Positions 44,794-54,069 of a stretch of 64,000 bases of DNA are shown here, piece after piece; positions within the stretch are counted from its first letter, which is position 1, and the number at the start of each line of letters is the position of its first letter. Where the stretch lies: assembly GCF_003967175.1 (NCBI RefSeq), contig NZ_AP018553.1, positions 682,001 to 746,000 on the forward strand, written 5' to 3'. This DNA is from Sulfodiicoccus acidiphilus (GTDB taxonomy: Archaea; Thermoproteota; Thermoprotei_A; Sulfolobales; Sulfolobaceae). A model generated the notes under the pieces. It saw only the letters and a program-made list of their open reading frames with translations. It was not told the DNA's origin and did not search any database. The position numbers were made by a program, and so were the translations under genes.

Positions 44794-45815
44794 TACCATT
44801 CGCGTTCACAAAACTGAATTAAAATAGAACCGTGTCACCCTGAACTGCGTAGAACGCTCCCCTGACTGAGGAATTCCCTCCGGTACAGACAAGGTAACCG
44901 TGGAAGTTCCAGTGAACCACAACGTGGAGGAGTGGTGGAGGGTACCTACTACTACTCTCCGCCCAACATACTCTCTCAATATCTTAAGGGTCTTCACCAA
45001 CTCCCTAAGCACAAGGCATACGATTTCCTTAAAACTCCTTAATACAGTTTAGAAACTTAGAAAACTACTAAGTATTGTTTCCAGTATTTTAGACTGTGCT
45101 GACTACTCTGAAACCCCAGGAACGAAGTATCCTCGTAATTCCTTCTGGGCACCTTAAATTGGGCTTCACCCTTGCTGGAGTTTCTACAGAACATTTCTGA
45201 GATCTGACTCCCCCCAGAGGGGTTCCCTCCCAGAGAGTTCGTCTTTCCTCCCGTCGATTCATGTTTACATCATCTTATATATGTGGAGAGAGACGGCTCA
45301 GGAGACCATCTCCCAGATGAAAAGGGACTTTCGTCCATGGCGTCTAGTCCCTCATGTGGAAAGAGGGGAAGGGACTCTAGGTGCTCCTCCCTTAGTTCCA
45401 TAAAACCTCGAGCTGGGAAGGGCGTCGCCACTAGGAAAATTTTAGAAAACTAAATTTAAATGAGGGGACTATCCCTCCCCGCTGGAGGTTTGCCACTCCC
45501 ACAACTCCTAATTTTTTAAGATTTTTGTTAAGTATGGGTTCACCCTCCACACGCGATACTAAGTTCGGAAATATTCTCAAGGTCTTGATGTGACTATCGG
45601 ATCGATTTTAGCAATGAGTACTTTATATATTTGAGATTGTGAGTTATCTCGCCCTATAAAAATCTTCACCTCCTCTACTTCCGTTGAAGTCTTCGTATGC
45701 AACCTCACTAACACTACTTGTGAACAGAAACACTTGAGATCAAGTGATAAATCAACAACAACCTCTCTTGAACTTTTGGTAAACATATAAAAGGGGATCA
45801 ACAATTCTGAATACG
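44794..45815. other. Long divergent control region with transposon debris and the opp-type promoter
   Basis: About 1 kb without a credible gene. It holds dispersed repeat I copy 2 (45230-45276) and repeat J copy 2 (45314-45455). A G/C-rich inverted stretch near 45460-45500 resembles an eroded transposon end. CATATAAAAG at 45784-45793 is the TATA box for the operon starting at 45816. A minus-strand frame at 44806-45012 shows no domain. The debris has probably pushed apart an originally compact divergent promoter. Confidence 0.5.
45314..45455 (+). repeat. Degenerate dispersed repeat J, copy 2
   Basis: Aligns in order with 22636-22775; the longest shared words are GGGACTTTCGTC and AGCTGGGAAGG, each followed by GCGTCG-like and AACTAAA words. 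Non-coding. Confidence 0.5.
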
Positions 45816-46808
45816 ATGAATTACCTCGTTAAGAGGATAGTTGAACGAGTAGTCCTATTGTTTGCTATAATCAACTTCAATTTCTTCCTGTTCCAAGTGT
45901 TACCAGCCATATATAACATAAACCCAGCCCAGCTATACGTCCCGCCCACTTACAGGGGACTCCCGAGAAGCGTCCTAGTCCAGGGGCTAGACGCGAGGTT
46001 CGGACTCAATCAGCCGCTTGACGTAAGATACGTTAAATATATCATAGCATTACTGACGTTTCACTTTGGCGTCTCTTTCCACTATCAGTCCCCCGTCTTC
46101 GACCTCATTGCTCAAAGGTTTCCCGTAACGGCTCTGCTTGTCGTTCCGAGTCTCATATTGAGCACTTTGTTGGCAATTGGGTTGGGAATCTACTCCGCGG
46201 CGAGGAACGGAAAGTTGGGAGACAGCGTGAATTCGTTCTTCGCGATCTTGACCTACTTCATCCCAGCGTTCTGGTTAGGAGCGATAGTAGTGTACTACTT
46301 CGGTTTCCAACTCGGATGGTTCCCCACTAACATCGCGGACGCGATAACTAGGAACGGCGTAGCCTTAAGCGGAGCCGCCTACTGGCTCAACTTAATGAAA
46401 TTCCTAACTCTTCCTATCCTCTTAATTACAGTCCTCTCTTACGGAGTACGAATGATCTTACTTAGAAACCAGAGTGTGGATCTGAACAACAGCAACTTCA
46501 TCGTTAACTTGAAGGCTCGAGGAATAAATGAGAAGAAGATATTGTACAAACATATTGTCAGGAACGCTGTCCTCCCAGTTTTCACGAGAGTCGGAATAGA
46601 TCTTGCCTTTCTCTTTGCGGGAGTAGTGTTCGTAGAGGACATATTTAACATCCCAGGTCTCGGGAGGCTCCTGGTCACAGCAGCGGAAACCCTCGACATA
46701 CCGTTGTTGAGCGCTGACTTCTACATTATCTCCCTCTTCGCGATAGTCGTCCTCCTAATAATGGATCTGCTGTATCCGTTAATAGATCCCCGGGTGAGGT
46801 ACGAATGA
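45816..46808 (+). CDS. Oligopeptide-type ABC permease 1 (DppB/OppB-like)
   Basis: 330 residues, six membrane helices. The cytoplasmic EAA loop is KARGINEKKILYKHIVRNAVLPV near 231-253. The N-terminal region has a large external loop (residues about 30-75) as usual for this subunit. ATG start 28 nt from TATA box CATATAAAAG, probably leaderless. First gene of a four-gene operon with overlapping junctions. Confidence 0.92.
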   Translation: MNYLVKRIVERVVLLFAIINFNFFLFQVLPAIYNINPAQLYVPPTYRGLPRSVLVQGLDARFGLNQPLDVRYVKYIIALLTFHFGVSFHYQSPVFDLIAQRFPVTALLVVPSLILSTLLAIGLGIYSAARNGKLGDSVNSFFAILTYFIPAFWLGAIVVYYFGFQLGWFPTNIADAITRNGVALSGAAYWLNLMKFLTLPILLITVLSYGVRMILLRNQSVDLNNSNFIVNLKARGINEKKILYKHIVRNAVLPVFTRVGIDLAFLFAGVVFVEDIFNIPGLGRLLVTAAETLDIPLLSADFYIISLFAIVVLLIMDLLYPLIDPRVRYE

Positions 46809-48235
46809 ACAAGACCCTCAGCGACCTATTACACAGGAAGTCCTTCTTGGCCTCCATAGTGATCCTTGGGTTATTTGCTGTCTTGGCGGCGGCGGCACCG
46901 GTCATAACCCCTTACAGTAATCCCTACTTACCGTCTCAGGCCAGGGTGGCGGCACCTTACGCCGTGCCCGCTTGGGCCACAGTTTTTCCTCAGTATAGGA
47001 ACCTCCCCCCTAACCAGAATTTGATTCTCTCAACCTTCCGATCTGAGGGGGGAAAAGTTACCGAGTTCAATTCAACTTTCCTAGAGGTGACAGTGCCTCC
47101 TTCTGGTGTAGTCAATGTTACATTCCCGGTAAATTGGAATTACAAACCTCCTTATTCCTTCGCGGTATCTTTTCAACTGGTTCCTCCAAAAGGATACTAC
47201 ATACTTAATGTCTTGATAGGCCAGGGTAACAGGACGTTTTGGTTATATAGTGTCGTCCCGAAGGACTACGCGATCCCGCCCCAAGTTGGCGTACCAAGTA
47301 CTCCAAGCACGATCTTCCTAAGTTCTGCCCTCCTGAGCGCTTCCAATTCACCTTACGTTTCAACGCTCTCTCCCACACAACAGGCCCTCAGTGGAATATA
47401 CCTTCCAATTTACGTATTCCGTTCGCCTGGAACTTACAATCTCACCCTATCGTTGAACAACGAGGGTTCCACACCACAAGTTTTCGTCTTCAGTAAACCA
47501 ACGTTCAGCGACAAGGGATATGCCTACGGTAGGTTGGGAACCGACGACAATGGTGCTAGCGTCTTCGCCGAGTTCGTGCTGGGAGCCAGATTCGACCTGT
47601 TCATAGGGTTAGTGGCCTCTGCCATGATTCTTGCGATTGGGCTAGTACTGGGGATGCTAGCTGGGTACGTGGGAGGAAAGGTGGACTTGTCCCTGAATGC
47701 CTTCACCGACTTCTTCCTGTTGCTACCAGGACTTCCTCTCTTGATCACGGTGGAGACCATACTGGTAGTCTCAGGGGCCATCGTGAGAGTCAGCTTAGCC
47801 ACAGTGATCGTCCTATTGATCGCACTACTCTCTTGGCCGGGCACGATGAAGATAATCAGGTCCCAGACCCTCTCGCTCAGGAGTAGGACGTTCGTGGAGT
47901 CTTCCAAGGCCTTGGGGGCTGGTAACTTTCGAATAATGATGAGGCACATCCTTCCGAACTTAGCGGGGATCCTTTTCGCTCAGCTGGCCTACGACGTCCC
48001 AGGAGTGATATTAGCGGAATCCGGACTCGATTTCCTTGGGCTGGGCATAAGGAGCTTCCCCACGTGGGGGAACATGCTGGGATACGCCACAACTGCAGCG
48101 TCAACTGCGAACAGCTTCGCCTGGTGGTGGGTTCTCCCACCGGGGATTGGAATAGTAGTGCTAAGCCTCGGCTTCTTCTACTTCGGGAGCGCACTTCTAG
48201 ACGTGTTGAGCCCATACAGGTTGAGAGGTGAGTGA
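46805..48235 (+). CDS. Oligopeptide-type ABC permease 2 (DppC/OppC-like) with a large external insertion
   Basis: 476 residues, much longer than the usual 280-300. After the first helix (residues 12-35) there is an external domain of about 190 residues (35-230), beta-rich with N-x-S/T sites. The conserved permease core then begins (RLGTDDNGASVFAEFVLGARFDL). EAA loop: SSKALGAGNFRIMMRHILPNLAG near 371-393. The insertion may dock the anchored binding protein. Overlaps permease 1 by 4 nt. Confidence 0.9.
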   Translation: MNKTLSDLLHRKSFLASIVILGLFAVLAAAAPVITPYSNPYLPSQARVAAPYAVPAWATVFPQYRNLPPNQNLILSTFRSEGGKVTEFNSTFLEVTVPPSGVVNVTFPVNWNYKPPYSFAVSFQLVPPKGYYILNVLIGQGNRTFWLYSVVPKDYAIPPQVGVPSTPSTIFLSSALLSASNSPYVSTLSPTQQALSGIYLPIYVFRSPGTYNLTLSLNNEGSTPQVFVFSKPTFSDKGYAYGRLGTDDNGASVFAEFVLGARFDLFIGLVASAMILAIGLVLGMLAGYVGGKVDLSLNAFTDFFLLLPGLPLLITVETILVVSGAIVRVSLATVIVLLIALLSWPGTMKIIRSQTLSLRSRTFVESSKALGAGNFRIMMRHILPNLAGILFAQLAYDVPGVILAESGLDFLGLGIRSFPTWGNMLGYATTAASTANSFAWWWVLPPGIGIVVLSLGFFYFGSALLDVLSPYRLRGE

Positions 48236-49226
48236 GACGTTCGAAGAAGATGCAATAAATCCAGTGCTTCTCATAGACTCGCTGAAGGTGTACTTCAGAA
48301 CTAAAGGGGGGTACGTGAAGGCAGCAGACGAAGTCTCCACCTTCGTCAACGAGGGAGGAGTGACGGGGCTCGCCGGAGAGTCGGGTTCAGGGAAGTCCAC
48401 AGTGGTGAGTCAGGTTTTTAGAATACTTCCTAAGAACGGCGAGTACCTAGGAGGTAAGGTCCTCTTCAAGAACAAGGACTTAATGAAAATGAACCTCAAG
48501 GAGTTCAGCAAGGAGGTGAGGTGGAAGAGGATGTCATTGATACCTCAGGCCTCCATGGATGCACTGGATCCTGTTTACAGAATAAAGGATCAGATGCTGG
48601 AGACGATCCTGGAGCACGAGGACGTAAGTAAGGCAGAGGCGATGGAGAGAATATACAAGTCCCTGGAATCGGTTGGTGTGCCTCAAGAGAAGGCCGAAAT
48701 GTTCCCCCACGAGCTCTCCGGAGGTCAGAGACAGAGGGTCATCATCGCCATGGCCCTGCTGCTCAATCCAGACTTAGTGATAGCCGACGAACCGACCACC
48801 GCTTTGGACGTCATAACACAAGCACAAATAGTGTCGTTGTTGAAGGGACTCCAACAGTCCAGGGGATTCAGCATGATGATGGTTACCCACGATCTCTCCC
48901 TACTTGCCGGAGTTAGCGACATGGTGACCATAATGTACGCTGGAAAGGTGGTGGAATTAGGAGGAGTGGACAAGATATACTCATCCCCCCTCCACCCCTA
49001 CACCCAACTCCTCATAAAGTCCATACCCGACGTGCGAAAGTGGAGGGAGAGGAAGTTAGTGTCTATTCCAGGTTACCCGCCTGACCTGATAGATCCACCT
49101 AGGGGTTGCAGGTTCCACCCACGATGTCCCCTCGCTATGCCGATCTGTAAAGAGAAGGAACCCGAGCTCCTGAGAGTCGAACCTAGACACTACGTGGCCT
49201 GTCACGTGACGGGGGTGAGGAGATGA
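48228..49226 (+). CDS. Oligopeptide-type ABC ATPase 1 (DppD/OppD-like)
   Basis: 332 residues from a GTG. Walker A AGESGSGKSTV near 54-64, signature HELSGGQRQRVIIA near 163-176, Walker B LVIADEPTTALDV near 184-196. The C-terminal extension has the CRFHPRCPLAMPICKEKEPEL cysteine motif of OppD-type subunits. Overlaps the preceding gene by 8 nt. Confidence 0.94.
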   Translation: MSETFEEDAINPVLLIDSLKVYFRTKGGYVKAADEVSTFVNEGGVTGLAGESGSGKSTVVSQVFRILPKNGEYLGGKVLFKNKDLMKMNLKEFSKEVRWKRMSLIPQASMDALDPVYRIKDQMLETILEHEDVSKAEAMERIYKSLESVGVPQEKAEMFPHELSGGQRQRVIIAMALLLNPDLVIADEPTTALDVITQAQIVSLLKGLQQSRGFSMMMVTHDLSLLAGVSDMVTIMYAGKVVELGGVDKIYSSPLHPYTQLLIKSIPDVRKWRERKLVSIPGYPPDLIDPPRGCRFHPRCPLAMPICKEKEPELLRVEPRHYVACHVTGVRR

Positions 49227-50149
49227 TAGAGAGCAAAGGACTCAGGGTTTACTTCAAGTCGAGGAGTAAGATTGTCAAGGCTGTCGACGGTGTTAACATC
49301 GCTGTGGGTCAGAAGGAGATCGTTGGGTTAATAGGGGAGTCTGGGAGCGGAAAGACGACGGTGGGGAGGACTATACTGGCCCTCCAGAGGCCAGTGGAAG
49401 GTGAAGTGATCTGGAACGGAAAGAACGTCTTTGACCTCAGGGGGGATGAGCTCAAGGAGTTCAGGAGAAGGAATCAAATTATCTATCAGATACCCTACGA
49501 GGCGGTGGACATAAGGTACAAGGTATATGACGTGGTGGCCGAGGGGATAAGGATACACAGACTAGCGAGCACTAAAGACGAAGAGAGAGAAATGGTGTTG
49601 AAGGTTCTCGAGAACATGGGATTGACTCCGCCAGAGGAGTACGCCGTAGCTCTACCTCTTCAGCTCTCTGGTGGGCAGTTACAGAGGGTCGCAATAGCCC
49701 GTGCCCTGGTTTTAAACCCCGAAATGATAGTAGCAGATGAACCTGTCTCCATGCTCGACATGTCCATAAGGGCTGGAGTGCTCAACATATTCACTGAACT
49801 CAGAGAGAAGGGAACTGGGGTGCTCATGATAACTCACGACATATCCACCGTCGCATACGTGGCCGACAGGGTTTACGTCATGTACCTAGGGAAGGTAGTC
49901 GAACAGGGACCTGTGGAGAGGATAGTTGAGAACCCGCTGCACCCATACACTCAGGCACTCATCGCGGCCGTCCCCAAGCCAGATCCCTCTAGTAAGGTAG
50001 AGGTAAGGTTAAAGGGCGAGATCACACAGGTCCAGAAGGGCTGTCCCCTACATCCTAGATGTCCCTTCGCATTCAATGCGTGCCGAGAGAACGAGCCGCA
50101 GCTCAAGGAGGTGGAGCCAGATCACTACGTCTCCTGTTTCCTACACTGA
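49223..50149 (+). CDS. Oligopeptide-type ABC ATPase 2 (DppF/OppF-like)
   Basis: 308 residues. Walker A GESGSGKTTVGR near 37-48, signature LSGGQLQRVAIARAL near 147-161, Walker B MIVADEPVSMLD near 167-178, and the C-terminal CPLHPRCPFAFNACRENEPQL cysteine motif. Forms the heterodimeric motor with ATPase 1. Overlaps it by 4 nt; last transporter gene of the operon. Confidence 0.94.
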   Translation: MIESKGLRVYFKSRSKIVKAVDGVNIAVGQKEIVGLIGESGSGKTTVGRTILALQRPVEGEVIWNGKNVFDLRGDELKEFRRRNQIIYQIPYEAVDIRYKVYDVVAEGIRIHRLASTKDEEREMVLKVLENMGLTPPEEYAVALPLQLSGGQLQRVAIARALVLNPEMIVADEPVSMLDMSIRAGVLNIFTELREKGTGVLMITHDISTVAYVADRVYVMYLGKVVEQGPVERIVENPLHPYTQALIAAVPKPDPSSKVEVRLKGEITQVQKGCPLHPRCPFAFNACRENEPQLKEVEPDHYVSCFLH

Positions 50150-50159
50150 CCGAGAGAGG

Positions 50160-50654
50160 ATGGACTCTTGGAGCCCAGGTAAGGCTTTCTCCTTTTTCGT
50201 GGTAATCACATCGGCTTTGATAGCTGCGTTCCTCTCCCCGGCGTTATTTCTCCTCACCTTAGTACCACTAATGCTACTTTTCTCGAGCTTTAGAGAATGG
50301 AACCTTCTGCGCCACTGGGGAGAGATAAAGAAGAGGGGAGAATTCTTCACAGACGCCAAGTTCAGGAAGGAGAGAAGAAATGCCGAAATCGGAATGGCTA
50401 TATTAGTCACCACAGTGGTCTTTCCAGCAGTACTCACATTCCTTCCGGCGCCCCAATGGCTTTCTGCGACCCTTGGAGTCGTGATGGCGTGGCCGGCCTC
50501 TAACCTTCTAATACTAGCTATCTCCAGGGCATCGTCAGGAGGAAAACCTCTCTACAAGGTATATGTCTTGAACCTCATAGGGGGAGAAATGCTGGTGAGG
50601 AGGTACGGGTACACTCTGGGAGACCCGAAGGAACATGAATTAGAGGCCAGGTGA
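50160..50654 (+). CDS. Hypothetical four-helix membrane protein
   Basis: 164 residues from ATG 50160, 10 nt after the ATPase 2 stop. Two pairs of membrane helices (about 10-47 and 80-122) separated by a charged cytoplasmic loop (REWNLLRHWGEIKKRGEFF). The longer frame starting inside ATPase 2 is not needed. Unknown family. Its place suggests cotranscription with the importer and with the UDG gene 7 nt further on. Confidence 0.6.
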   Translation: MDSWSPGKAFSFFVVITSALIAAFLSPALFLLTLVPLMLLFSSFREWNLLRHWGEIKKRGEFFTDAKFRKERRNAEIGMAILVTTVVFPAVLTFLPAPQWLSATLGVVMAWPASNLLILAISRASSGGKPLYKVYVLNLIGGEMLVRRYGYTLGDPKEHELEAR

Positions 50655-50661
50655 TGTAGGC

Positions 50662-51315
50662 GTGAACCTGAGGCTGTTGAGCGAGAGAGTAATAAATTGT
50701 AAGCTATGTCCCCGTCTAGTGGCGTACACCTCCGAGGTCGCCTCGAGGAAAGTGAGACGCTTCTCCCACTGGGAATACTGGGGAAGGCCTGTGCCTAGTT
50801 TCGGTGACCCCGAGGCCACGATCATGATCGTGGGACTAGCTCCAGCCGCCCACGGAGGGAACAGGACAGGAAGGATGTTCACGGGAGACCATTCTGGGGA
50901 GTGGCTGTTCAAGGCCCTCCACGAGGTAGGCCTGGCAAATAAGTCGACAAGTATTTCTAGAGACGATGGCCTCCAGGTCAAGGGAGTATACATAACGGCG
51001 GTGGTACATTGCGCACCTCCAGATAACAAACCACTCCCCCAGGAGGTGGAGAACTGTCTGAACTACCTCAGGGAGGAGCTTCACTTACTTAATAGAGTTA
51101 AGGTGATAGTGGCGCTAGGTAGATTGGCCTTCGATCAGTTGTGTAAGATATATGGTGTGAAGGGCCGGTTCTCCCACGGAAGCTCAGTTACTCTGCCCGA
51201 TGGAAGGCTGCTTATAGCCAGTTACCACCCAAGTGCTAGGAACACCAACACTGGGAAAATGAGTTGGGATCAGTGGGTCTGGGTGTTCAGGAGAGCTAAA
51301 GAGCTCTCAGGGTAA
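50662..51315 (+). CDS. Uracil-DNA glycosylase, family 5 (UDGb-like)
   Basis: 217 residues from a GTG. Cys13 and Cys16 (CKLC) plus two later cysteines (VVHCAPP and VENCLNYL) form the [4Fe-4S] site of family 4/5 enzymes. Motif GLAPAAHGGNRTGR, followed by FTGD, is the family 5 active site, which lacks the usual catalytic acid. The C-terminal YHPSARNTN is the second active-site loop. Removes uracil and other deaminated bases, a constant need at high temperature. The 3' end overlaps the convergent oxidoreductase by 46 nt. Confidence 0.9.
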   Translation: MNLRLLSERVINCKLCPRLVAYTSEVASRKVRRFSHWEYWGRPVPSFGDPEATIMIVGLAPAAHGGNRTGRMFTGDHSGEWLFKALHEVGLANKSTSISRDDGLQVKGVYITAVVHCAPPDNKPLPQEVENCLNYLREELHLLNRVKVIVALGRLAFDQLCKIYGVKGRFSHGSSVTLPDGRLLIASYHPSARNTNTGKMSWDQWVWVFRRAKELSG

Positions 51316-52400
51316 GATGTCCAAAGGAACTTGTACCTGTCCAAGTACGGATAACTTCTCGTCCTACCCAACACCAGGTCGGCCGCGTACTTACCCATAG
51401 CTGGAGCGTAACTCCAACCTAGCCTGCAGTTGCCCGTGGCCGCGACCACGTTAGCGCTCCTGAAGAGGATGGGGAATCCGTCTGGAGAACAGGGTCTGTG
51501 CCCACAGGACGCGTCGATTACCTTCTCCACTCGAACTAACGGGTTATTCCTTAACTCCCTCACACCGTCCTCGTAATCGGCCTCGAAACCCCACGTAATC
51601 TTGTACCACCCTTCGAGCGGAACTATGGCTACTCCCTCCTCCGCCAGGACGGTGGGAACTCCAGGTCCCCTCCCAACCACTCTGTAGCCATAACCCTTGA
51701 ATGGAGTAAGCGGAAGGACGGTTGAGAGGGAGAGTCCAGCCGTCAACACGATCACATCGCCTCTGACTTCCCTGCTTGGTAACTTGACTGTGTCACCCTC
51801 CACCGAGCTAACCTCTCCTAGGATTAACTTTACGTTCCTCAACTCCCTTCTCATTCTTTCTACGAAGAGTTCAGTCGACAAGTGCGATAGCCCCGGGTAG
51901 TATAGGGCTCCTGCGAAGGGTGGGAAGTCCACTAGCTCAACTCTATTACGGAAGGGACTCTTTGCTTCTTCCTCCAGAGCTCTCTCCATCTTCGTTCGAT
52001 CCGAGTATACCTCGTAGAGGCCCTGATGACGATAATTGAAGTCGTTCTCCTCCTCAGACATTCTGGCGTACTCCATTAGCGAAAAAGTGGCCATCGTCCT
52101 CATCACCTCCCAGGCTTCCTCTGGGGGATTCCTGTTCAGGTTCCTCAAAAGCTGTACTAGCCATTCTTTATTTACCCTCCTCACTCGCGTTACACCCCTC
52201 CTAGCATACTCCAGCATCTTCAAGATCATCTCAGCTGTGTTCATCCTGTCGAACCTGTAGGGCTCTATTAGTCCAGCTGCGTGGACTGAGCCGTGGCCTA
52301 GGCCGTGTTTATCGATGAGGGTAACGTCTATTCCTTCTCTTTCTAGGTAGTAGGCAGCAAACATCCCAACCACGCCAGCGCCTACGATTACGACTTCCAC
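51270..52400 (-). CDS. FAD-dependent oxidoreductase (DAO superfamily)
   Basis: 376 residues. N-terminal dinucleotide fold VVIVGAGVVGMFAAYYLEREGIDVTLIDK, then G-S-V-H-A-A-G-L-I-E-P. A middle substrate domain, and C-terminal CGHRPCSPDGFPILF plus ATGNCRLGWSYAPAMGKYAADLV, which contact FAD in D-amino acid dehydrogenase/glycine oxidase-like enzymes. Substrate uncertain. The last 15 residues (past TSYPES) run into the UDG gene and look non-conserved, so the true or ancestral stop may lie earlier. Confidence 0.82.
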   Translation of the reverse strand: MEVVIVGAGVVGMFAAYYLEREGIDVTLIDKHGLGHGSVHAAGLIEPYRFDRMNTAEMILKMLEYARRGVTRVRRVNKEWLVQLLRNLNRNPPEEAWEVMRTMATFSLMEYARMSEEENDFNYRHQGLYEVYSDRTKMERALEEEAKSPFRNRVELVDFPPFAGALYYPGLSHLSTELFVERMRRELRNVKLILGEVSSVEGDTVKLPSREVRGDVIVLTAGLSLSTVLPLTPFKGYGYRVVGRGPGVPTVLAEEGVAIVPLEGWYKITWGFEADYEDGVRELRNNPLVRVEKVIDASCGHRPCSPDGFPILFRSANVVAATGNCRLGWSYAPAMGKYAADLVLGRTRSYPYLDRYKFLWTSYPESSLALLNTQTH

Positions 52401-52449
52401 GTAATTCGGTTGAAGTAGTTAACTTTAAGCTAGTGTCCCGGTTGACCGA

Positions 52450-52881
52450 TCAATCCACCGTCCTGTTCACCCATACGACCTGAGTTAAGTTAAGCTGTAG
52501 AGTCAGGCCATTACTGAGAGTTAAGTTAGCCGTACCGAACATGGGAGAGCCAACCGAAAGGGAGTAGTTATTGACGCCCGCGTGAGCCGGGAGATTGACG
52601 TTGACTTTATGCGACCCATCTATAACCTGAGTCACTATCACCGAATCTGGACCACCCACGGCCAAGGTGAAGTGGAGCTCGGAGCCGGTTACGTGGCTTC
52701 TTGTTACGTTGTAGTAGATCGTTTCTCTTCCGTGCCCAACCACCGTCACAATAGTCGTGGTGGAGTAAAACAACTGTTGGTAAAGGAAGGTGCTAGTAGG
52801 AAGAGAGAGGGAGATTAAGGCAAGTAACAGGATACCAAATTTCATGGTGATGAGAATCCACATATATGGGTCTAGGACCAC
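52450..52881 (-). CDS. Small exported protein, unknown
   Basis: 143 residues, or 131 from ATG 52845 (MKFGILLLALISLSLPTSTF), which gives a clean signal peptide or anchor. The rest is beta-rich with N-x-S/T sites and no C-terminal anchor. Probably on the cell surface. Not recognised. Confidence 0.5.
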   Translation of the reverse strand: MVLDPYMWILITMKFGILLLALISLSLPTSTFLYQQLFYSTTTIVTVVGHGRETIYYNVTRSHVTGSELHFTLAVGGPDSVIVTQVIDGSHKVNVNLPAHAGVNNYSLSVGSPMFGTANLTLSNGLTLQLNLTQVVWVNRTVD

Positions 52882-52899
52882 CGATAGTGAATCCTAAAA

Positions 52900-53565
52900 A
52901 TGTGGAGTGTTTACACCGTGTCGTTGAAAAACAGAGTAGAACCAGAACTAGTGAAGCTGGCTGATCCAGATCCTTCAGTGAGGAAGGAAACTTGGGCTAA
53001 GCTGAGGAGAAGGAAGCTAACGTGGGATCAAAGGAACTTCCTAAAGGCGCTCTTGAGGCATAAATTGAGAGGTGTGAGAGAGGACGCTTGGAGCCACCTG
53101 GACTTTTACGCCGAAGCAAGAATTGATGTCTCAACGGTGTACAGGGCTGGGTCGGAGAGATCCAGACTTACTGCTTGGCTCCACTACAGGGAAGCCCTTA
53201 AGGTGGGTGTGGTAACTGAGGGAGAACTGAGGGAGAACTCCAAGAGTTTCTGGAGGTTACTTAGGAGCTGGAGCCCTGGAGTGATGAAGAACGCGTGGAG
53301 ACTCCTTCCCTCCCTATGGGCCGACGGACTACTTAAGGATGAAGAGAGGCTGATTCGATTCCTAGAGGCTAAGAAAGCGAGGGTGAGGCTCTTAGCCTGG
53401 GAGACAGCCCTGGAACTTATGAATAGAGGCCTACTGAATAAAGAGAAGTTGCTGAACAATCTAGGAGCACTCAGGGAACTAGCAGGTGGAGAGAGTAGGG
53501 CTTCCAAGAGGGCAAGGAGAATCTTGGAGAAGTTCGGGGGAGACTCTGAGCTAATTAATGCCTAA
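52900..53565 (+). CDS. HEAT-like repeat protein
   Basis: 221 residues, all helical, with a repeating pattern of about 35-38 residues: PSVRKETWAKLRRRKLTW, then GVREDAWSHLDFYAEA, then GVMKNAWRLLPSLWADGLL, then RVRLLAWETALELMNRGLL. Tryptophan recurs at the same helix position. Such solenoids are protein-binding scaffolds. Its stop overlaps that of the convergent dps gene by 4 nt. Specific partner unknown. Confidence 0.6.
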   Translation: MWSVYTVSLKNRVEPELVKLADPDPSVRKETWAKLRRRKLTWDQRNFLKALLRHKLRGVREDAWSHLDFYAEARIDVSTVYRAGSERSRLTAWLHYREALKVGVVTEGELRENSKSFWRLLRSWSPGVMKNAWRLLPSLWADGLLKDEERLIRFLEAKKARVRLLAWETALELMNRGLLNKEKLLNNLGALRELAGGESRASKRARRILEKFGGDSELINA

Positions 53566-54023
53566 CGTATGAGACCACCACCCTCCTTCAAGTGTTCTCG
53601 CAGGAACCACTCTGCCTTCTCGTGTACTTGAATGTTCCTCACGAACACATCGGCCGTACCAGGATCACCGTCCTCTTCAGCTTGCCTTATCGCTTTCTTG
53701 AATTCTCCTATGACGAGCCTGTGGTTCTCTATCGCCTGCTCGATCATGGCCTTAACGCTCATTCCCGAAGAAGCGAACTTGACGGTAGCGCCCTTCGCTA
53801 TTTCCTCTGGGCTCCCTAACGCCTCAGAGTCAAGCATCCTTATCCTCTCAGCGAACTCATCGACTGTCTTCAGGACGTCACCGGCGAGTTGATCGAAGAG
53901 AAGGTGGGTCTCGTAAAAGAGGGGACCGTAGGTATTCCAGTGGTACCTCTTGTAGTTCATATAGATTGACATACTATTGGCCACAGCTCTGCGCAAATAT
54001 TCCACAACTAACTCGGAACTCAT
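53562..54023 (-). CDS. dps: Dps-family ferritin-like DNA-protection protein
   Basis: 153 residues. YKRYHWNTYGPLFYETHLLFDQLAGDVLKTVDEFAERI contains the Dps inter-subunit ferroxidase ligands (H in YHW, then H/D/E). The C-terminal VHEKAEWFLREHL helix completes the bundle. Twelve-subunit Dps cages oxidise iron with peroxide and shield DNA. A TATA-like region precedes ATG 54023 by about 25 nt. Other oxidative-stress genes in the window are the Bcp and thioredoxin genes. Confidence 0.88.
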   Translation of the reverse strand: MSSELVVEYLRRAVANSMSIYMNYKRYHWNTYGPLFYETHLLFDQLAGDVLKTVDEFAERIRMLDSEALGSPEEIAKGATVKFASSGMSVKAMIEQAIENHRLVIGEFKKAIRQAEEDGDPGTADVFVRNIQVHEKAEWFLREHLKEGGGLIR

Positions 54024-54069
54024 GGTCTTCTATAGTATAGAGTTACTCTAAGTTAAAAGTCTTTCTAAC

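Noticed and set aside
44806-45012. 68-codon minus-strand frame in the divergent control region
   Set aside because: No domain; lies among repeat debris.
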